Assembly: GCA_000467715.1 (NCBI GenBank)
Contig: AJFK01000326.1
Span: 1-32,404, forward strand
DNA: 32,404 nt
Source of the DNA: Hysterium pulicare CBS 123377
Lineage: Eukaryota > Ascomycota > Dothideomycetes > Hysteriales > Hysteriaceae
Direction: 5' to 3'
In this document: in pieces, positions 30,655-32,404 of the stretch
Layout: each line of letters begins with the position of its first letter
Position numbering within the stretch: the first letter of the stretch is position 1
Notes under the pieces: generated by a model
The model's database searches: none
What the model saw: the letters and a program-made list of their open reading frames with translations, nothing else
What the model was told of the DNA's origin: nothing
Made by a program: the position numbers and the translations under genes

Positions 30655-31509
30655 TAGACGTTACATTTATCTTGCCTTGGACTGGATTTCATCAATTCAT
30701 CAACCCTCTGCACTGAGTAATCCGTGAGATTGCATCCATGCTTCCGATCCTACGGTCTGCGAATTCGACAGCATTGACTTTAAAACCGCGCAAATTTTAG
30801 CTTCTCTGGTATATGGTGGCGCCACTCATCGTCCACGGTGCCAGGCTGACACAAAGTCAAGGAGTAGAGATCGCTATGAAGAGCCTTGAGCTATCGTCAT
30901 AACATTCTACCTTTCCAGTGCTCTTCTCCTGCTACTCTCGCTTCCAAACGGAGAGAGCTGTGACGGCTTGGACGCGATCGATTTCCCGGTTATTGTTCTC
31001 CCCAATTCCCAAGTAGATAGCTCTACGATAACTTGGGAATGCTGATCCCCCCACCCTTTATCCCATTTCCTTTGCTTCTACGGCATCAATTACCTCATCT
31101 ATCTTCATCTTCACTATTTCGGGACATGAACCCGCCCAACAGTGGCTGATTTGTCCTAAATTGTCGCTGAGATGAACGCCTTGAATATGATGAGGACCAT
31201 CTTTACACCTTAATTCAGCTCCACCTCTCAATGTAAGTACTATGAACCTACATCTTGTGCGATGTCGGTATTGGTGATAACAGACTCTACCATATCTTCG
31301 TCAGCGGCCCAACTAAATATGTCATTGTCATGAAGGAACAACTTCCTTCTATTTAGACCATGGCGGTTTGTACTGAAGCCCGCAGGCATTCCCAGCCCGT
31401 GTGCTCTATTGTCTCTTGGGTACGATTGATAACCAGCCTTCTCCAACATGTGAGACCAAAACCTTATTTGGAATTCCTACCATTTTACCACTTCACTTAT
31501 CTGTCACTC
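30655..31509. other. No recognisable gene
   Basis: Short frames only. A 69-codon minus frame at 31240-31449 has an ATG but no resemblance to known families. Confidence 0.4.
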
Positions 31510-32069
31510 TCAATAATCAATTCTACCACTAGAAAATAGCAAAGCCATATCCACAGCGCACAGGCTAGTAAAAGAGTCCCCCGTCGGCTGTAGTCCGACT
31601 TCGGTACCAACGATAGAGCGTTTATTATCAATATATTTCCGACGCATCTTTATTGCTGCAGAAGCAAAGACTGGGTTCATCTTGATATCATTAGAAGAAG
31701 AAAAAACTTGGACGACTACCTCCTTCATCGTAAATTGCTAGACTTCCTCGAGGTCCCCCTAAGGCTCTCGATGGCCCAAGAAAGATGTGTGATGCTGTTT
31801 CCGCCTATGAAGCTACTGACAACTGCGCGTACAGAGATGGGCTCCAAGGATGGGCTGAACAGCTCGGAGGCTAGCGAAGCTGAATAACTGGGATATGAAG
31901 ATAGTAATGTCGGCATTAGGAGTGATGGCACAAACTTTCATTTTCTGCTAGCATCTTGGCTAATCAGTGCAACAGAGACCTTTATCTTTACATGGAGCAA
32001 GATGGTATACGCTTTGATACTTAGGATAACAATATGAAGCTCAGGAAATAACCCCACAAGGTTCACTTC
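31510..32069 (-). pseudogene. Second short-chain dehydrogenase relic (AYR1-like?)
   Basis: On the minus strand, pieces in family order are EVNLVGLFPELHIVILSIKA (from 32069; the usual NxxG...PLL-IKAKG helix), then YSASLASELF (31869-31886; YxASK with Lys changed to Leu) followed by LEPISVRAVVSSFIGGN (the 'elepLgVRVv.v..G' strand). Last comes KEVVVQVFSSSNDIK (about 31680-31725; a C-terminal 'eyA..VV..vl' helix). They lie in different frames with stops between, and the cofactor motif is not found. The order is convincing, but each match is partial. Confidence 0.4.
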
Positions 32070-32374
32070 AGGGTCCAGAGCGCGTTACATTATCCATTGC
32101 GCTCTGGCAGCTTAAGAAATGCCATGGATCTTTATGACACGATTTGGAGATAAAGACCAACGAAGTTGATATGTGTCCTTTACCTCTATAAAGATTACAA
32201 ATGAGATCGGAGACGCCCCTCGCTCTCACCGATTTCGTCTCTTTACCGCCCAGTACGACATGAGAGCTCACTCTGACTATACATGTCATCCTTCACTCCA
32301 TGGCTTTTCTCGTCATCTGCCCTAACTGGATTGGGCTTCCTGCTTTGTACGACGTCCTGTTCGCACTGCCTTTC

Positions 32375-32404
32375 TTGCCAGAGTAATTAATTGCCAGAGT
32401 AATT
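32375..32404 (+). repeat. 16-bp tandem duplication at window edge
   Basis: The unit ttgccagagtaattaa occurs 1.9 times and runs off the window end. It may be the start of a longer tandem array. Confidence 0.6.

Noticed and set aside
1-32404. CRISPR array, prophage, or bacterial operon.
   Set aside because: No regularly spaced identical repeats with unique spacers, no ribosome-binding-site-led gene strings, and introns are present.
1-32404. Telomere repeats (TTAGGG arrays) and LTR retrotransposon coding motifs.
   Set aside because: Only isolated ttaggg-like hexamers; no reverse transcriptase, integrase or paired LTRs recognised.

Overview
This window looks like a repeat-rich, gene-poor accessory stretch of a filamentous ascomycete (Pezizomycotina) genome. 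The reasons are short GT...AG introns of about 50-57 bp with CTAAT branch sites, relics of typical fungal families (an F-box family, short-chain dehydrogenases, an ABC transporter of HMT1/ATM type), and decay dominated by C:G to T:A transitions, as expected after RIP or deamination. No bacterial operon structure, rRNA, convincing tRNA or CRISPR array is visible. Species-level assignment is not possible from this window; a Leotiomycete is only a guess.

Layout. 1-4.2 kb: a copy of a short dispersed repeat at the left edge, a broken ABC-transporter nucleotide-binding domain (1169-1613, minus), a candidate small secreted protein (2258-2515) and a complete copy of the dispersed repeat (2760-2900) between target-site duplications. 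4.2-4.9 kb: the best intact gene, an acidic protein with a C-terminal AT-hook, one likely 57-bp intron and a strongly purine-biased tandem-repeat exon. 5-11 kb: almost nothing recognisable. 11-14.1 kb: two minus-strand F-box-family pseudogenes in tandem, with a MITE between them. 14.1-16 kb: another dispersed-repeat copy with a perfect 12-bp target duplication, and the relic of a protein built of about 18-residue repeats. 16-21.4 kb: mostly unrecognised decayed sequence with weak relics. 21.4-22.7 kb: a second MITE with a near-perfect 8-bp target duplication, and a decayed short-chain dehydrogenase whose 3' end abuts another dispersed-repeat copy. 23.2-24.3 kb: Lys/Glu-rich pseudogene relics. 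25-28 kb: two more dispersed-repeat copies and unrecognised sequence. 29.9-30.2 kb: a 63-bp-period tandem array. 31.5-32.1 kb: a second, weaker dehydrogenase relic.

The genes do not form a working pathway. The theme is a gene graveyard with two non-autonomous element families: a 115-141-bp element with 12-14-bp target duplications and no obvious terminal inverted repeats, and a 134-149-bp hAT-like MITE. The first is the best candidate for something not previously described. Most open reading frames of 60-130 codons here show no family resemblance and many lack an ATG; I treat them as chance.
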